A stretch of DNA of 64,000 bases. Origin: DASRHT01 sp035293765. GTDB taxonomy: Bacteria; Chloroflexota; Ktedonobacteria; Ktedonobacterales; Ktedonobacteraceae. The position numbers were made by a program, and so were the translations under genes. The stretch spans positions 1 through 64,000 of the forward strand of contig DATGMF010000060.1 of assembly GCA_035293765.1 (NCBI GenBank), given 5' to 3'. The notes below the pieces were generated by a model. That model saw nothing but the letters and a program-made list of their open reading frames with translations. It searched no databases and was not told the origin of the DNA. Below, piece by piece: positions 34,473 through 43,886 of this stretch (its first letter is position 1; the number at the start of each line of letters is the position of its first letter).

Positions 34473-35903
34473 CTAAGCTGTCAGCCATTCTTTGCTCACC
34501 CCTGGGAATCGGTCAAGCTGCTCACGGAACTGCTGAATGATCTCTTCCAGTCGCTCCTGGGACTTTGCCTCGAACCGCATTACGAGCGTGGGCAAGTTAG
34601 AGGAAGCTCTAACGAGTCCCCAGCTCCCATCAGGAAAGGAGACTCTGGCGCCGTTAATGTCTATGACATTATCGCCTTGCGATCTAAAGTGCTGAGTCAG
34701 CTCATCGACGATCTGATACTTATATGTATCAGCTCTTTGCCCATTCGTATCGTGGACCTCGGCACTATACGTTGGTGTTGAGACATAGTAAGGGGTCTCT
34801 GCGATAATCTTGCTCAGGGGCCTGTCCTGCTTTGAGAGATACTCAAGAAGTTTGAGGGCAACAAAAGCAGCATCGTCAAAGCCATAGTAGCCCTCAGCAT
34901 AAAAAACATGCCCGCTCATCTCCCCTGCCAGGGCGCCTTGCTCCTCTCGCAACTTTGACTTGATGTATGAATGCCCCGTCTTCCACATGATAGGTTTCCC
35001 GCCGTGCGCCAGAATATCTTCTGGCAAAGCGTTCGAGGTCTTGACATCGAACACAATTTTTGCGCCCGGGCGTTGTGCCAATATCTGCCTTGACAGGAGG
35101 ATCATGTATCGGTCGGGCCAGATAATTTCGCCCTTTTCGTCGGTGATACCGAGTCTATCGCCGTCAGCGTCGATAGCGATTCCTATCTGGGCATGGCTTT
35201 TTTGTACGATGCGACCAGTATCCTCCATCATTTCCACTTCCGCCGGGTTGGGAGTGTAGTGGGGATAGCTCGGATCAAGTTCGGTTAAGTGCTCGACAAC
35301 AGTGCAGCCAGCCCGCCGCAGTATGGTAGGAGCAAAGGCACCCGCAGTGCCATTGCCCGTGTTCACAACAACGGTGAGAGGCCTGGACATGTGGACCCTA
35401 CTGACTAAGTCATCACAGTAGGCATCAAAAATGTTCCTTGTTTCAAAGGAGCCATTTCCCTGGTCAAAATCATCGTCAACAATCAAACGATAAATCCACT
35501 GTAAGTCATCCCTTAAAAGGGTCGAGGCGTAGCCGTCGGCCAGCTTCACACCGTTCCAACCCACGGGGTTGTGGCTTGCCGTAACCATGACCCCACCCCG
35601 CGTATCTAGTTTCTCTTGCCTATTGAAGAAAAGCTGAGCCCAATACATCATGGGCGTTGTCACGAGGCCAATATCGATGACATGAATGCCACAACTGATC
35701 AATCCGTCACGTATCGCTGCGTGCATCTCTTCCGACGTTCGACGGTTATCGTGACCGAGAACGGTCATCTTAATACCTTTTCTTCTCAGGAAGGTCCCGT
35801 AACCTTTCCCGATGAGTAATGCCGACCCTGAGTTCAATTCTTGTTCATTCTCACGTCCGCGCAGATCATACTCGCGGAACATCGTGTGTTCGATCTGTGA
35901 CAT
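34473..35903 (-). CDS. Phosphomannomutase/phosphoglucomutase
   Basis: A 476-residue alpha-D-phosphohexomutase. All four domain signatures are present: phospho-Ser loop 'VMVTASHNPVGWNGVKL', metal loop 'IDADGDRLGI', sugar-ring loop 'ALAGEMSGHVFYAEGYYG' and phosphate loop 'LVRASSNLPTLVMRFEA'. 'MFREYDLRG' near the start is usual for the PMM/PGM (AlgC, ManB) branch. It supplies mannose-1-P or glucose-1-P for surface glycans. It is preceded by a 329-base non-coding stretch. Confidence 0.93.
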   Translation of the reverse strand: MSQIEHTMFREYDLRGRENEQELNSGSALLIGKGYGTFLRRKGIKMTVLGHDNRRTSEEMHAAIRDGLISCGIHVIDIGLVTTPMMYWAQLFFNRQEKLDTRGGVMVTASHNPVGWNGVKLADGYASTLLRDDLQWIYRLIVDDDFDQGNGSFETRNIFDAYCDDLVSRVHMSRPLTVVVNTGNGTAGAFAPTILRRAGCTVVEHLTELDPSYPHYTPNPAEVEMMEDTGRIVQKSHAQIGIAIDADGDRLGITDEKGEIIWPDRYMILLSRQILAQRPGAKIVFDVKTSNALPEDILAHGGKPIMWKTGHSYIKSKLREEQGALAGEMSGHVFYAEGYYGFDDAAFVALKLLEYLSKQDRPLSKIIAETPYYVSTPTYSAEVHDTNGQRADTYKYQIVDELTQHFRSQGDNVIDINGARVSFPDGSWGLVRASSNLPTLVMRFEAKSQERLEEIIQQFREQLDRFPGVSKEWLTA

Positions 35904-36232
35904 ATTTGATCTCCCGTTTTATTCTAAAATAGTAGCATGATGCTACCCGTGCGTATCTCAGGCAGTAACCGGGTCAATCACTTTCATTGTATTAGTAAGT
36001 GATACAGCTCCCAATGAAATCAAGCACGACTAGAGAGGTAACAAACAAATACTGCCGTCAAGTGGTTTGGCGAACAGATGGACTCTCTGGCTGTTGTACC
36101 TGATGAACTGACGTATGCCTTCTATTGCTCTGACCTTCCCCATTGTACCATAGATCCTGAAGCCAGGATAGAAGCGCAATGAGCAGAAAAATGAAGGCAT
36201 TTCCCCCATAAATAGAAGCCACGAGGAAGATG
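35904..36232. other. Non-coding interval
   Basis: No ORF with a ribosome site, RNA motif or clear hairpin is seen on either strand. It probably holds the mutase promoter, as the upstream ROK gene runs in the same direction. Confidence 0.45.
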
Positions 36233-37207
36233 TTATTGCACTAACTTTTTTTGCATCTGCGCAAGCGTGGCCGCTCCTATGGTCCCAGCCTGTCTACCTA
36301 GATATCCTTTTACGATCCTGAGTCGCTTCTTTTGTACGCCCATTGTATAGGTATCTTTCGCTTGCAACACTGATGGCATGATCAATTGGCTCACAGCCAT
36401 AACTCCACCACCGAGCGTAACAACTTCCATGTTCAGTAAGTTAGCTAAAGTAGCGATTCCTACGCCGATCCATGTGCCCGCCTCTTTATAGACCCGAGAG
36501 GCAAGCTCATCTCCGTTGATTGCCGCTTGAGCAATGTCCTCGCCAGAGAGAGACCCTTTTTGGATCAGCTTCTCTTTTAAAGCTGTTCTCTCGCCCGACT
36601 CTATTTTCCTCATAGTCGCTTTGACGATAGCTCCGCCAGAACCTAGCTGTTCCAGGCAACCTCTTCCTCCGCAGGGACAGGCCGGACCGTCAACGTCCAA
36701 TATCATATGTCCTATCTCTCCGGCGACCCCGTCAACCCCCGTTAACAAACGGCCATTGAGAATAATAGCGCCTCCTACACCGGTACCGATAAAGACTGCA
36801 ACACAGCTTTTGCTCCCTCTACCAGCTCCAAACCTCCATTCTCCATAGCCGGCTGCATTAGCGTCGTTGTTGACAACGACAGGAAGAGTTGCCATCGAAG
36901 CTAGCTCTTGTTCAAAATTGATGCCTTCCATCTCAGTCATTGATGCCGAACTGACGAGAATGCGCGTTTCTGGATCGACTACCCCTGCTAATCCTACTCC
37001 GATGTGGGAGATCGCCAAATCTCGCTCGGAAGCTACCTTCAAAAGATAACGAATTGTTCTATCAACCTGGGCAATTGTTTTGCTATCTCTTTTTTCATCA
37101 ATAAAGGGGCCAATGACCTCACCATTGGAGTTCACAAGTGCTGCTCGCAGACTTGTCCCTCCGATGTCGAGCCCTAAGCCGATTTCCGTGGTTGAAAATG
37201 CACCCAT
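36233..37207 (-). CDS. ROK-family sugar kinase (glucokinase-like)
   Basis: A 324-residue sugar kinase. ATP loop 'GLGLDIGGTSLRAALVN', sugar-binding 'VVVNNDANAAGYGEWRFGAG', 'FIGTGVGGAIILNGRLLTG', 'GEIGHMILDVDG', and the zinc motif 'CPCGGRGCLEQ' (CxCGxxGCxE) are complete. No N-terminal helix-turn-helix is present, so it is a kinase, not a NagC-type repressor. AGGAG precedes the start. It follows the acyl-CoA-dehydrogenase-like gene by 21 bases in one operon. Confidence 0.92.
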   Translation of the reverse strand: MGAFSTTEIGLGLDIGGTSLRAALVNSNGEVIGPFIDEKRDSKTIAQVDRTIRYLLKVASERDLAISHIGVGLAGVVDPETRILVSSASMTEMEGINFEQELASMATLPVVVNNDANAAGYGEWRFGAGRGSKSCVAVFIGTGVGGAIILNGRLLTGVDGVAGEIGHMILDVDGPACPCGGRGCLEQLGSGGAIVKATMRKIESGERTALKEKLIQKGSLSGEDIAQAAINGDELASRVYKEAGTWIGVGIATLANLLNMEVVTLGGGVMAVSQLIMPSVLQAKDTYTMGVQKKRLRIVKGYLGRQAGTIGAATLAQMQKKLVQ

Positions 37208-37228
37208 GATGTGTGGCTCCTTTGCCTG

Positions 37229-38413
37229 CTATAAATCGTGGTAGGTTCCAAGACCCAACGCGAGCCTTCCAATTAATTCCTTACAGAAGTCGTCGTTCGG
37301 ACCCATCAACGAGGCAGCTAGAGCATCCCGCAAATATCTTTCCAGCGGCATGAGCCCTTTTATATACGAACTTCCTCCACTCGTCATCATTGCTTCATGG
37401 GCAACAGCAAAAGCAGCTTCCGCTGTTGCCACTTTTACCGCGGTCATCTTTATTGCCAGGTCGTGAAAGCTCTCCTTATTCTCCATAGAACGGGCAAAAT
37501 CATTCACCAGGCTTTCTGCCTGCAAGAGCCTGATTGCCATACTGCCAATATGTCTTTGGGCGGCAGGATAATTGCTCAAATTTTTACCATGTACGGTTGC
37601 ATCCCTGGAATATCTCCTGGTTCTGACCCTTTCAACCGCTTTCTCGTATGCTGCTCTGGCAATGCCGATGTAAACAGATGCTACGCCCAGATGATATATC
37701 GGCTGATTAGCCTCGTTATACAGGCGAAGTCCATCACCTGAACCGCCGAAGAGCAGGCAGTCAGGATCAACAATGCAATCGAAGTCTATAGTGCCACTCA
37801 TATTGCCAACAAGGCCGACGCCGTTCCACTCGCCGGGGCGTATTCCCGCTGTATCGGCTGTGACAATGAATAGAGCATGCTCTTTGTGATTACCAGAGTC
37901 CGGGGCGACAGTGGATACAGTGTAGAGATCGGCAAAGCCCGCTGATGTACAGAAGCTTTTCTTAGCGCGAATATGATACTGTCCGCTGTCAAGCCTTTCC
38001 GCAGTGCTTATGAGCGACCACCATTGCGAACCCGATCCTGGTTCGCTAATCGCTTCGGTTGCTAGCCATTTCCCATCAACGACGGGCTGTAAATATTTCT
38101 CCCTTTGGTGCTCATTGCAATAAAATATCAGAGAGTTGACAGTTGTCAGGTGCATCACATAAACCATAGCTGTCGAAGCGCATGCTTTGGCGATCATAGC
38201 AATTGCTCTGGAGACGTCTGTTGGTTTCGCATCCCAACCTCCGTAAACAGTGGGAATAGTAAGTTTGAAGAAGCCAGCCTCTGCAAGTGCTTTTACCCCC
38301 TCTTTTGGAAAGAGTTTATGCTGATCCACCATAGAGGCGCCAGGTTCTATCACCTCATCGATAAGCCTTTGAAGAACTGTGAAATCTAATTGTGTATTAG
38401 GCGTGGCTTGCAT
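37229..38413 (-). CDS. Acyl-CoA dehydrogenase-like flavoprotein
   Basis: A 394-residue protein. The N-terminal helical domain ('GVKALAEAGFFKLTIPTVYGG') and middle domain ('WLATEAISEPGSGSQWWSLIS', 'YHIRAKKSFCTSAGFADLY') follow the ACAD fold, and the C-terminal domain has 'YAAFAVAHEAMMTSGGSSYIKGLMPLERYLRDAL'-like features (about residues 340-385). The flavin-binding 'TEPxxGS' reads 'SEPGSGS'. The branch resembles acyl-CoA dehydrogenases that work in secondary metabolism or as flavin monooxygenases. ATG 38413 has AGGAGGG four bases upstream. It shares an operon with the ROK kinase. Confidence 0.82.
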   Translation of the reverse strand: MQATPNTQLDFTVLQRLIDEVIEPGASMVDQHKLFPKEGVKALAEAGFFKLTIPTVYGGWDAKPTDVSRAIAMIAKACASTAMVYVMHLTTVNSLIFYCNEHQREKYLQPVVDGKWLATEAISEPGSGSQWWSLISTAERLDSGQYHIRAKKSFCTSAGFADLYTVSTVAPDSGNHKEHALFIVTADTAGIRPGEWNGVGLVGNMSGTIDFDCIVDPDCLLFGGSGDGLRLYNEANQPIYHLGVASVYIGIARAAYEKAVERVRTRRYSRDATVHGKNLSNYPAAQRHIGSMAIRLLQAESLVNDFARSMENKESFHDLAIKMTAVKVATAEAAFAVAHEAMMTSGGSSYIKGLMPLERYLRDALAASLMGPNDDFCKELIGRLALGLGTYHDL

Positions 38414-38545
38414 GTATCCCTCCTGCGCATATGATCGCTTCATCCCGAGAACCAAAGTGACCAAATGCTAAACTTAATCGGATGAGGCTGAGCATAGACT
38501 GATTGACATGTGTGCTAATGTTGGTGTCTGCCGCGTCAGGCACAG

Positions 38546-41500
38546 TCACCCTCGCTCCTCGATTGCCCCCAGGGCCCTGAGCGTGGCTTTCTGAGCCATC
38601 GTTAGCCCGGTCACTTCCAGGATGTTCATACGTTCGTATGGTCTGTCGCTTCTCAATGTTTGCAAGGGCTCACCCGTGTGTACATCCCAGAGTTTGATCG
38701 TTCCATCATTGCTGCAACTGGCAAGGATGCCGCTATCAGGATGGTATGCAACGGAGTTTGCTCTATCACTATGCTCAAGTAACGTTTTAAGACACTCGCC
38801 GCTGCTCACATCCCATAGGCGCACTGTAAAATCCTCGCCCCCACTGGCCACAGTCCTCCCATCGGGGCTGTATGCTACACTCCTGATCCAATTGGTATGC
38901 CCTTGCAGAACTCTGAGGCATTCTCCGCTGCTCACATCCCACAAACGCAACGTATTATCTTCACTCCCGCTCACGATAGTACTGCCATCAGGGCTAAAGG
39001 CAGCATCTCTCACCCTCTTCGTGTGCCCGCGCAGGATCTTGAGGCACTCTCCACTGCTAGTATCCCACAAACGCAATGTATAGTCTTCGTTACCACTGGC
39101 TACAATCTTCCCATCGGGACTGTATGCTACGCACCTGACCCAGGTATTTAGATGTTGCAACGTCTTAAGATATTCGCCGCTACTGACATCCCATAGTCGC
39201 ACAGTACAGTCTTGACTTCCAGTAGCAAGCATTTTGCCATCAGGGCTAAAGGCAATAGACCGAACTCTGCTGGTGTGCCCGCGCAGCGTTTTGAGGCACT
39301 GACCGCTATTAACGTCCCATAGACGCACCGTTTGATCCTCGTTGCCACTGGCGAGGATTTTGCCATCGGGCGGACTGAAAGCTACCGCATAGACCCTGCT
39401 GGTATATTCTTGCAAAGTCTTTATGCTCAAGCCACTGCCGATATCCCACAAGTGTATCGTTTGATCTTCGCTGCTACTTGCCAGTAGTGTGCCTTTGGGA
39501 TTGAAAGCGACACACCTTACCCAGTCCGTGTATCCTTGTAGCATCTTGAGGCACTCTCCGCTACTGACATCCCATAAGCGCAATGTATAGTCTTCGCTTC
39601 CACTGGCAAGAACTTTGCCATCGGGGCGGAAAACAATAGACCTGACCCAGCCAGTGTGTTCTTTTAAGGTCTTGAGGCACTCTCCGCTATTGACATCCCA
39701 TAAGCGAACGCTTTGGTCTTCGCTACCGCTCGCCGCAATTTGCCCATCAGGACTGAAAGCTACTGAGTAGATTCTCCTGGTATGTCCTTGTAGCGTCTTT
39801 TGATATTGACCGATGTTCACATCCCACAAGTACGCGTTGCAATCTTCACTCCCACTGATCAGTGTCTTCCCATCGGGGCTAAAAGCCACCGATCTAACCA
39901 GATCAGTATGTCCTTGCAGCGTTTTGAGGCACTCCCCGCTGCTCACATCCCATAGTCGCACAGTCCTGTCCTCACTCCCGCTGGCCAGAATCGTCCCATC
40001 GGGGCTAAAGGCCACTGACCAAACACGGTCAGTATGTCCTTGCAAGGTTTTGAGGCACTCCCCGCTGCTCACATCCCACAATTGCACAGCCCTGTCCTCG
40101 CCTGTACTAGCAATAATCTTTCCGTCGGAATTGAAAGCGACTGAGTAGACCCAACCTATATGTTCTCGAAGAGCTTTGAGACACTGACCGATGTTGACAT
40201 CCCATAGTCGCACAGTATAATCTTCACCGCCGCTGACAATGAGACCCCCATCGGGGCTGAAGGCTACTGACCTGAGCCAATCCTTGTGCCCTTGAAAGGT
40301 ACGCCAGGGTGTCCCACTATCAGCCTGCCAGAGACGAATCTCCCCATTGGCAACGCCTGCCGCCAGCAGTTCACCATTCGGGCTAAAAGCAACTGAGAGA
40401 ATACTACCAAAGGTGTCGATAAATACAGATTTCGCTAGTTCTGCATGGGCAAAGTTAACCTCAGGAAGAGAGACGTCTTGCAGATACGCTTGCCAAACGA
40501 CAAGATGAGAAAAATCATAACCACGAAGATTACATCTTAGCTGAATCAGGAGATTGAGCAGATTCCCAGCGGCATATCCTGGTACGTGTGGGCGAGTTTT
40601 GCGCAACAGAGAAAGTATATTCTTCAGCTTCCTCTCAGTCCCTTCTTTCCCGGCACTAGTGATCAGGCGATCAGCAAGAGGTTTGAGTATTAAACTAACC
40701 TGGCTATTCCTCACGTAGTCTTTCGTCTGGGCTTTAATCAAAGCGTGTCTGTCTAACAAACTCATGACTTCCGCATTGATTTCTTCAAATCCGCCCTCGA
40801 TGAACCTGTTTGTCACATACTCCATGATTACCGGCTGCATGGTGAAATGGGCCACACCGGTAACTTCGACCATAGACCTTCGCCGCAGAGATTTCAGATC
40901 CTCCAACAGTACTGCTTTGGAGCCAGGGTGCATAATTTCTCCCCATAAGTCGTCGAGTGAAATAGCCTCGCGCTCTATGGCTAGCCAGTACATAATTTCT
41001 TGTTCCCTGTCTGAAAGACGGTTGAATTGTTGATCTAGGAGCTGCTGTATATCGCCGACGACAGCTTCTTCTTCCTCAAGGAATCCAGCAATATTACCAC
41101 CGAACAGTTCTCGGATGGGTTCAGAGACCAGTTTCAAGGCGAGTGGATTGCCTGAGTACAGGGTGATCAACGTCCCCTCCATAGCTTCTGAGCCAAACAG
41201 ACCTTCATCTTTTAAAATCTCCTGCCCCTCTGCTCTTTGCAATCCCAGGAGTTGCAATGAACGCACCAGAGATGCTGTGCCCTCCAGATGTGCAATCTCT
41301 TTCGGCTTCTCGCGGCTAGTCAGTACGAGGCAACTCTGATGATGGGTTTTTCCAACTAATTCTATCAGCCTACCGTATCCTTCGTATCCTTCCCGGTACT
41401 CACCGGCACGGTGTCCACTTAGCAGAATGGACTCAAGATTATCTAATAATAAAAGACAACGGTGTTCGCGCAGATAAGCGACTAGCAATGCTATCTGATT

Positions 41501-42148
41501 ATCTACCCCCTCGGGCAGGTCAATTCGCTTTTGACCGGATAGAGATTGGACCCAGTTTTTCAGTACACTCTCCAGGGGCGGAGCATTTTGGAGAGAACGC
41601 CAGAGGAAGTATTCAAATCCACCCTTTAGTTGCTCTGAAACCTTTGCTATGAGGGTAGTCTTGCCGATACCTCCAATCCCCACTACCGCAATCACTCGGC
41701 AACGATCCCCCATAATCCATTGCTGCAACCTGGTCATTTCTCCCGCACGTCCATAAAACCTATCGGCCCGTGGAACTTCCATGAAGTCTGTCCATCCAGC
41801 CTCGTGAGATGATGGTTGGGAAGGGCCTGTCGGCTGTAGCGATTCGGGTATGGAGCCAGGAACTGTAGGTAGGGAATGATCATCAGAAGATTTGGGGTGA
41901 TACCATTGAAAATAAGCTAGAATAATTGCAGGGATACCCCCCAGAATACCAAGAACGGTTGCAATTACAGTTAGTGTGACGAGTCCCTGGGTTATTCCCT
42001 GAGTTACCAATATCCATATAATGATAACGACCAAAGTGATTTCTATAACGATGCCCAAGGTGGCAACGATCTTGAAGCTCAAGGATGGCCTTTTGTCCGA
42101 ATTGTGCCTGTGCTTCTCAGATTTACCTGACAGTTGCTGAGACCTCAT
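38546..42148 (-). CDS. Membrane-anchored STAND/NB-ARC ATPase with 14 WD40 repeats
   Basis: A 1200-residue protein. Residues about 25-50 and 55-80 are two membrane helices. An NB-ARC type ATPase follows: P-loop 'VVGIGGIGKTTLIAKV' (157-165), Walker B 'CLLLLDNLES' (Asp236), then 'LVLTSREKP' and the helical GxP-like segment 'YSGNPLALKLV'. A winged-helix part ('LDDLWGEIMHPGS') leads to residues about 579-1167, which hold 14 WD40 repeats of 42 residues ending 'LRLWDVSSGECLKTL', enough for two seven-bladed propellers. STAND ATPases are ligand-switched signalling or defence hubs; the propellers would sense. No effector enzyme domain is visible, so output may be through the membrane region or a partner. 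Confidence 0.93.
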   Translation of the reverse strand: MRSQQLSGKSEKHRHNSDKRPSLSFKIVATLGIVIEITLVVIIIWILVTQGITQGLVTLTVIATVLGILGGIPAIILAYFQWYHPKSSDDHSLPTVPGSIPESLQPTGPSQPSSHEAGWTDFMEVPRADRFYGRAGEMTRLQQWIMGDRCRVIAVVGIGGIGKTTLIAKVSEQLKGGFEYFLWRSLQNAPPLESVLKNWVQSLSGQKRIDLPEGVDNQIALLVAYLREHRCLLLLDNLESILLSGHRAGEYREGYEGYGRLIELVGKTHHQSCLVLTSREKPKEIAHLEGTASLVRSLQLLGLQRAEGQEILKDEGLFGSEAMEGTLITLYSGNPLALKLVSEPIRELFGGNIAGFLEEEEAVVGDIQQLLDQQFNRLSDREQEIMYWLAIEREAISLDDLWGEIMHPGSKAVLLEDLKSLRRRSMVEVTGVAHFTMQPVIMEYVTNRFIEGGFEEINAEVMSLLDRHALIKAQTKDYVRNSQVSLILKPLADRLITSAGKEGTERKLKNILSLLRKTRPHVPGYAAGNLLNLLIQLRCNLRGYDFSHLVVWQAYLQDVSLPEVNFAHAELAKSVFIDTFGSILSVAFSPNGELLAAGVANGEIRLWQADSGTPWRTFQGHKDWLRSVAFSPDGGLIVSGGEDYTVRLWDVNIGQCLKALREHIGWVYSVAFNSDGKIIASTGEDRAVQLWDVSSGECLKTLQGHTDRVWSVAFSPDGTILASGSEDRTVRLWDVSSGECLKTLQGHTDLVRSVAFSPDGKTLISGSEDCNAYLWDVNIGQYQKTLQGHTRRIYSVAFSPDGQIAASGSEDQSVRLWDVNSGECLKTLKEHTGWVRSIVFRPDGKVLASGSEDYTLRLWDVSSGECLKMLQGYTDWVRCVAFNPKGTLLASSSEDQTIHLWDIGSGLSIKTLQEYTSRVYAVAFSPPDGKILASGNEDQTVRLWDVNSGQCLKTLRGHTSRVRSIAFSPDGKMLATGSQDCTVRLWDVSSGEYLKTLQHLNTWVRCVAYSPDGKIVASGNEDYTLRLWDTSSGECLKILRGHTKRVRDAAFSPDGSTIVSGSEDNTLRLWDVSSGECLRVLQGHTNWIRSVAYSPDGRTVASGGEDFTVRLWDVSSGECLKTLLEHSDRANSVAYHPDSGILASCSNDGTIKLWDVHTGEPLQTLRSDRPYERMNILEVTGLTMAQKATLRALGAIEERG
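38648..40414 (-). repeat. Fourteen tandem 126-bp WD40-coding units
   Basis: The units are 42 codons long, in phase, and several adjacent ones are near-identical in DNA around the 'WDVSSGECLKTL' codons (for example near 39920, 40050 and 38930). This indicates recent amplification. One unit, ending near 39360, has an extra Pro codon ('SPPDG'). Confidence 0.8.
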
Positions 42149-42258
42149 AAATATCCTCCATCTCCTTTACTACAAGTCCTCCATTTAACATATGACCATC
42201 TTGAGTGTCTTCACGAATCGCTGCGACGAGCGCTCACACAACGCTCTCGGCAGAAGGA

Positions 42259-42299
42259 GAGCGCCAACTAAATGCCGACATCGGTATTTAGTTGCGCTC
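42259..42299 (-). terminator. Hairpin spanning the stop codon of the lipoprotein paralogue
   Basis: 42259-42278 pairs with 42281-42299, with one bulge and one mismatch. The TAG stop (42268-42270) is in one arm. It can act as terminator at the end of the gene. Confidence 0.5.
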
Positions 42300-43302
42300 C
42301 CCCCGTCTGGGGCAAAAAGCCTATCGTCAACGTTCTCATGCCAGCAGGAGCTGCAAACACGACGCGGCCAGAGACGCCCCTGGCGCCATTTTTGAAGGTA
42401 GCTGGCAGCGTGTTATCAATGGGTGGTTGACTGTAACCGTTGACGACCAGTCGCATATAATCGAAGCCAAAACCAGGAGTCACATCCTGACCGCTCCCGT
42501 TATCCACCTGGAAATTGAGCACATAGAACTGCTGCCCCGTCTTGCATTGCACCCCTTGATATGCATAACGCACCTCGACGCTGCGGAGATGATAGATCAG
42601 GGGGTGACCGTAATAGTAATAATAGATGGTGGCATTCGGATGTGATACTTTATTGGCATAACGACCGGGATCAAAAGCGCCTTTAAAAGGGATCGTCACC
42701 AGTGCCTCATTAGTAACGGTCGAACCGAGCTGAAGCGCCAGCGTATCGAGATTCAGCCCCTTTGGCACCGCAAAATCGATCCACCCTGTTTCGCTCTTGC
42801 CCGGCTGCGGGCCATCAGAGAGATACACATTAGAGGGCAAAATCGACTTTTGCGCAGGTATCAGCAGATAAGCAATATTATAATACAATACCCTCGCCTG
42901 TTCGCCGCTATGATTCGCGACCCGCATATTGAGGCGCAGAGTCGCAGGCCCCAGGTGAATATTATCATCAGGAAAAACAGGAGCATATTGCGCGCTGATT
43001 ACCGTCATATCTAGCCCGGCATACAGAGCGGTGCGCTGCACATCCAGCGTTGTTACGGGCAGTGGCGTCGGCGACTGATTGATACCAAGCTGAATATTCT
43101 GAATCCAGTAACCAGCAACGGAACTGACAACGACAAGGATGACTACACCAACAATAATGATAGTACTCAGCAGTATCCATAGAGATGGAATAATCATACG
43201 TCTACGAGGTGCAGGCGACTCGGGCTCCGCTGGCTCCAGGGCTTTTTCTTGTGATTCCATAAGATCGGTCGCTGAGGAGGTCAATGCTTTTTCTTCATCC
43301 AT
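42268..43302 (-). CDS. Membrane-anchored beta-rich protein, paralogue of the 16-kb lipoprotein
   Basis: A 344-residue protein. An acidic cytoplasmic start of about 35 residues is followed by a membrane helix (about 40-66: 'LWILLSTIIIVGVVILVVVSS'), then an extracellular beta-rich domain. The order of blocks ('LRLNMRVANHSGEQARVLYYN', 'GWIDFAVPKGLNLDTLALQLG', 'VLNFQVDNGSGQDVTPGF', 'GRVVFAAPAGMRTLTIGF') matches the lipoprotein at 16066-17100, which has a lipobox where this has a helix. Function is unknown. AAGGGGA precedes the ATG. Confidence 0.75.
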   Translation of the reverse strand: MDEEKALTSSATDLMESQEKALEPAEPESPAPRRRMIIPSLWILLSTIIIVGVVILVVVSSVAGYWIQNIQLGINQSPTPLPVTTLDVQRTALYAGLDMTVISAQYAPVFPDDNIHLGPATLRLNMRVANHSGEQARVLYYNIAYLLIPAQKSILPSNVYLSDGPQPGKSETGWIDFAVPKGLNLDTLALQLGSTVTNEALVTIPFKGAFDPGRYANKVSHPNATIYYYYYGHPLIYHLRSVEVRYAYQGVQCKTGQQFYVLNFQVDNGSGQDVTPGFGFDYMRLVVNGYSQPPIDNTLPATFKNGARGVSGRVVFAAPAGMRTLTIGFLPQTGGAQLNTDVGI

Positions 43303-43503
43303 AAAGGTCCCCTTGAAAATAAGTTTAGCTATGTATATATTTCTCTCTATTGTAGCAAGAGTTCAGGTAATTGCAAAGCCACCCCACCCACCAAAAACTT
43401 CTCCACCCCAGATAAGTTGAAACCCCAGCCCTATTTGTTGAGCCAGGATTTCACGATAGAACACATAGGTAGCGCAAAATGTGCTAAGTGCTAGAAAGCT
43501 ACA
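43303..43503. other. Non-coding interval
   Basis: No gene or RNA motif is recognised. With the following remnant, the interval up to 43886 is probably degraded DNA. Confidence 0.4.
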
Positions 43504-43650
43504 TTAGCCATAAAACTTAGGGACGTTGGCATTATAGAATGAGGCTTCAAGGTACTCCAGCAACAGAGCAAAGTTTAGAATATCAGTATCATTGCGCAAT
43601 GGTTTTGTGGGATCAGGTCCTCCATTAAGACTGGCAATAAACGGCATCAC
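43504..43650 (-). pseudogene. Remnant of a ferritin-like (Ferritin_2) protein
   Basis: A 48-codon stretch on the minus strand reads 'NDTDILNFALLLEYLEASFY', the first helix of the ferritin-like desiccation/manganese-catalase-related family, including the metal-ligand Glu in 'EYLE'. It starts with GTG or ATG after poor upstream sequence and ends in TAA after 'NVPKFYG'. The other three helices are missing. From here to 43886 no coding is recognised. Confidence 0.55.
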
Positions 43651-43886
43651 ATCTTTGACGATTTGTGCCTTCGGATGCCCCGAACTGTTTCGACATACGT
43701 TCTCTCCTCCACGTTTCCAGACGTGAGAGCTATGCTATTTCACACGCTTTTCTCCCTACACTTTCCACTTCGACAGGTGAATAATCTCACCCTCAGCTAT
43801 CACGTCTGGCAGAGGAAGATCGATGACATAAATAATCAGCTAATAGATTGTCACTGTATCTATTTTTAGTAAATATATTACCATAT

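Noticed and set aside
36061..36180. Possible remnant coding in the gap before the phosphohexomutase gene
   Set aside because: Short open frames in several phases with no recognisable motif.
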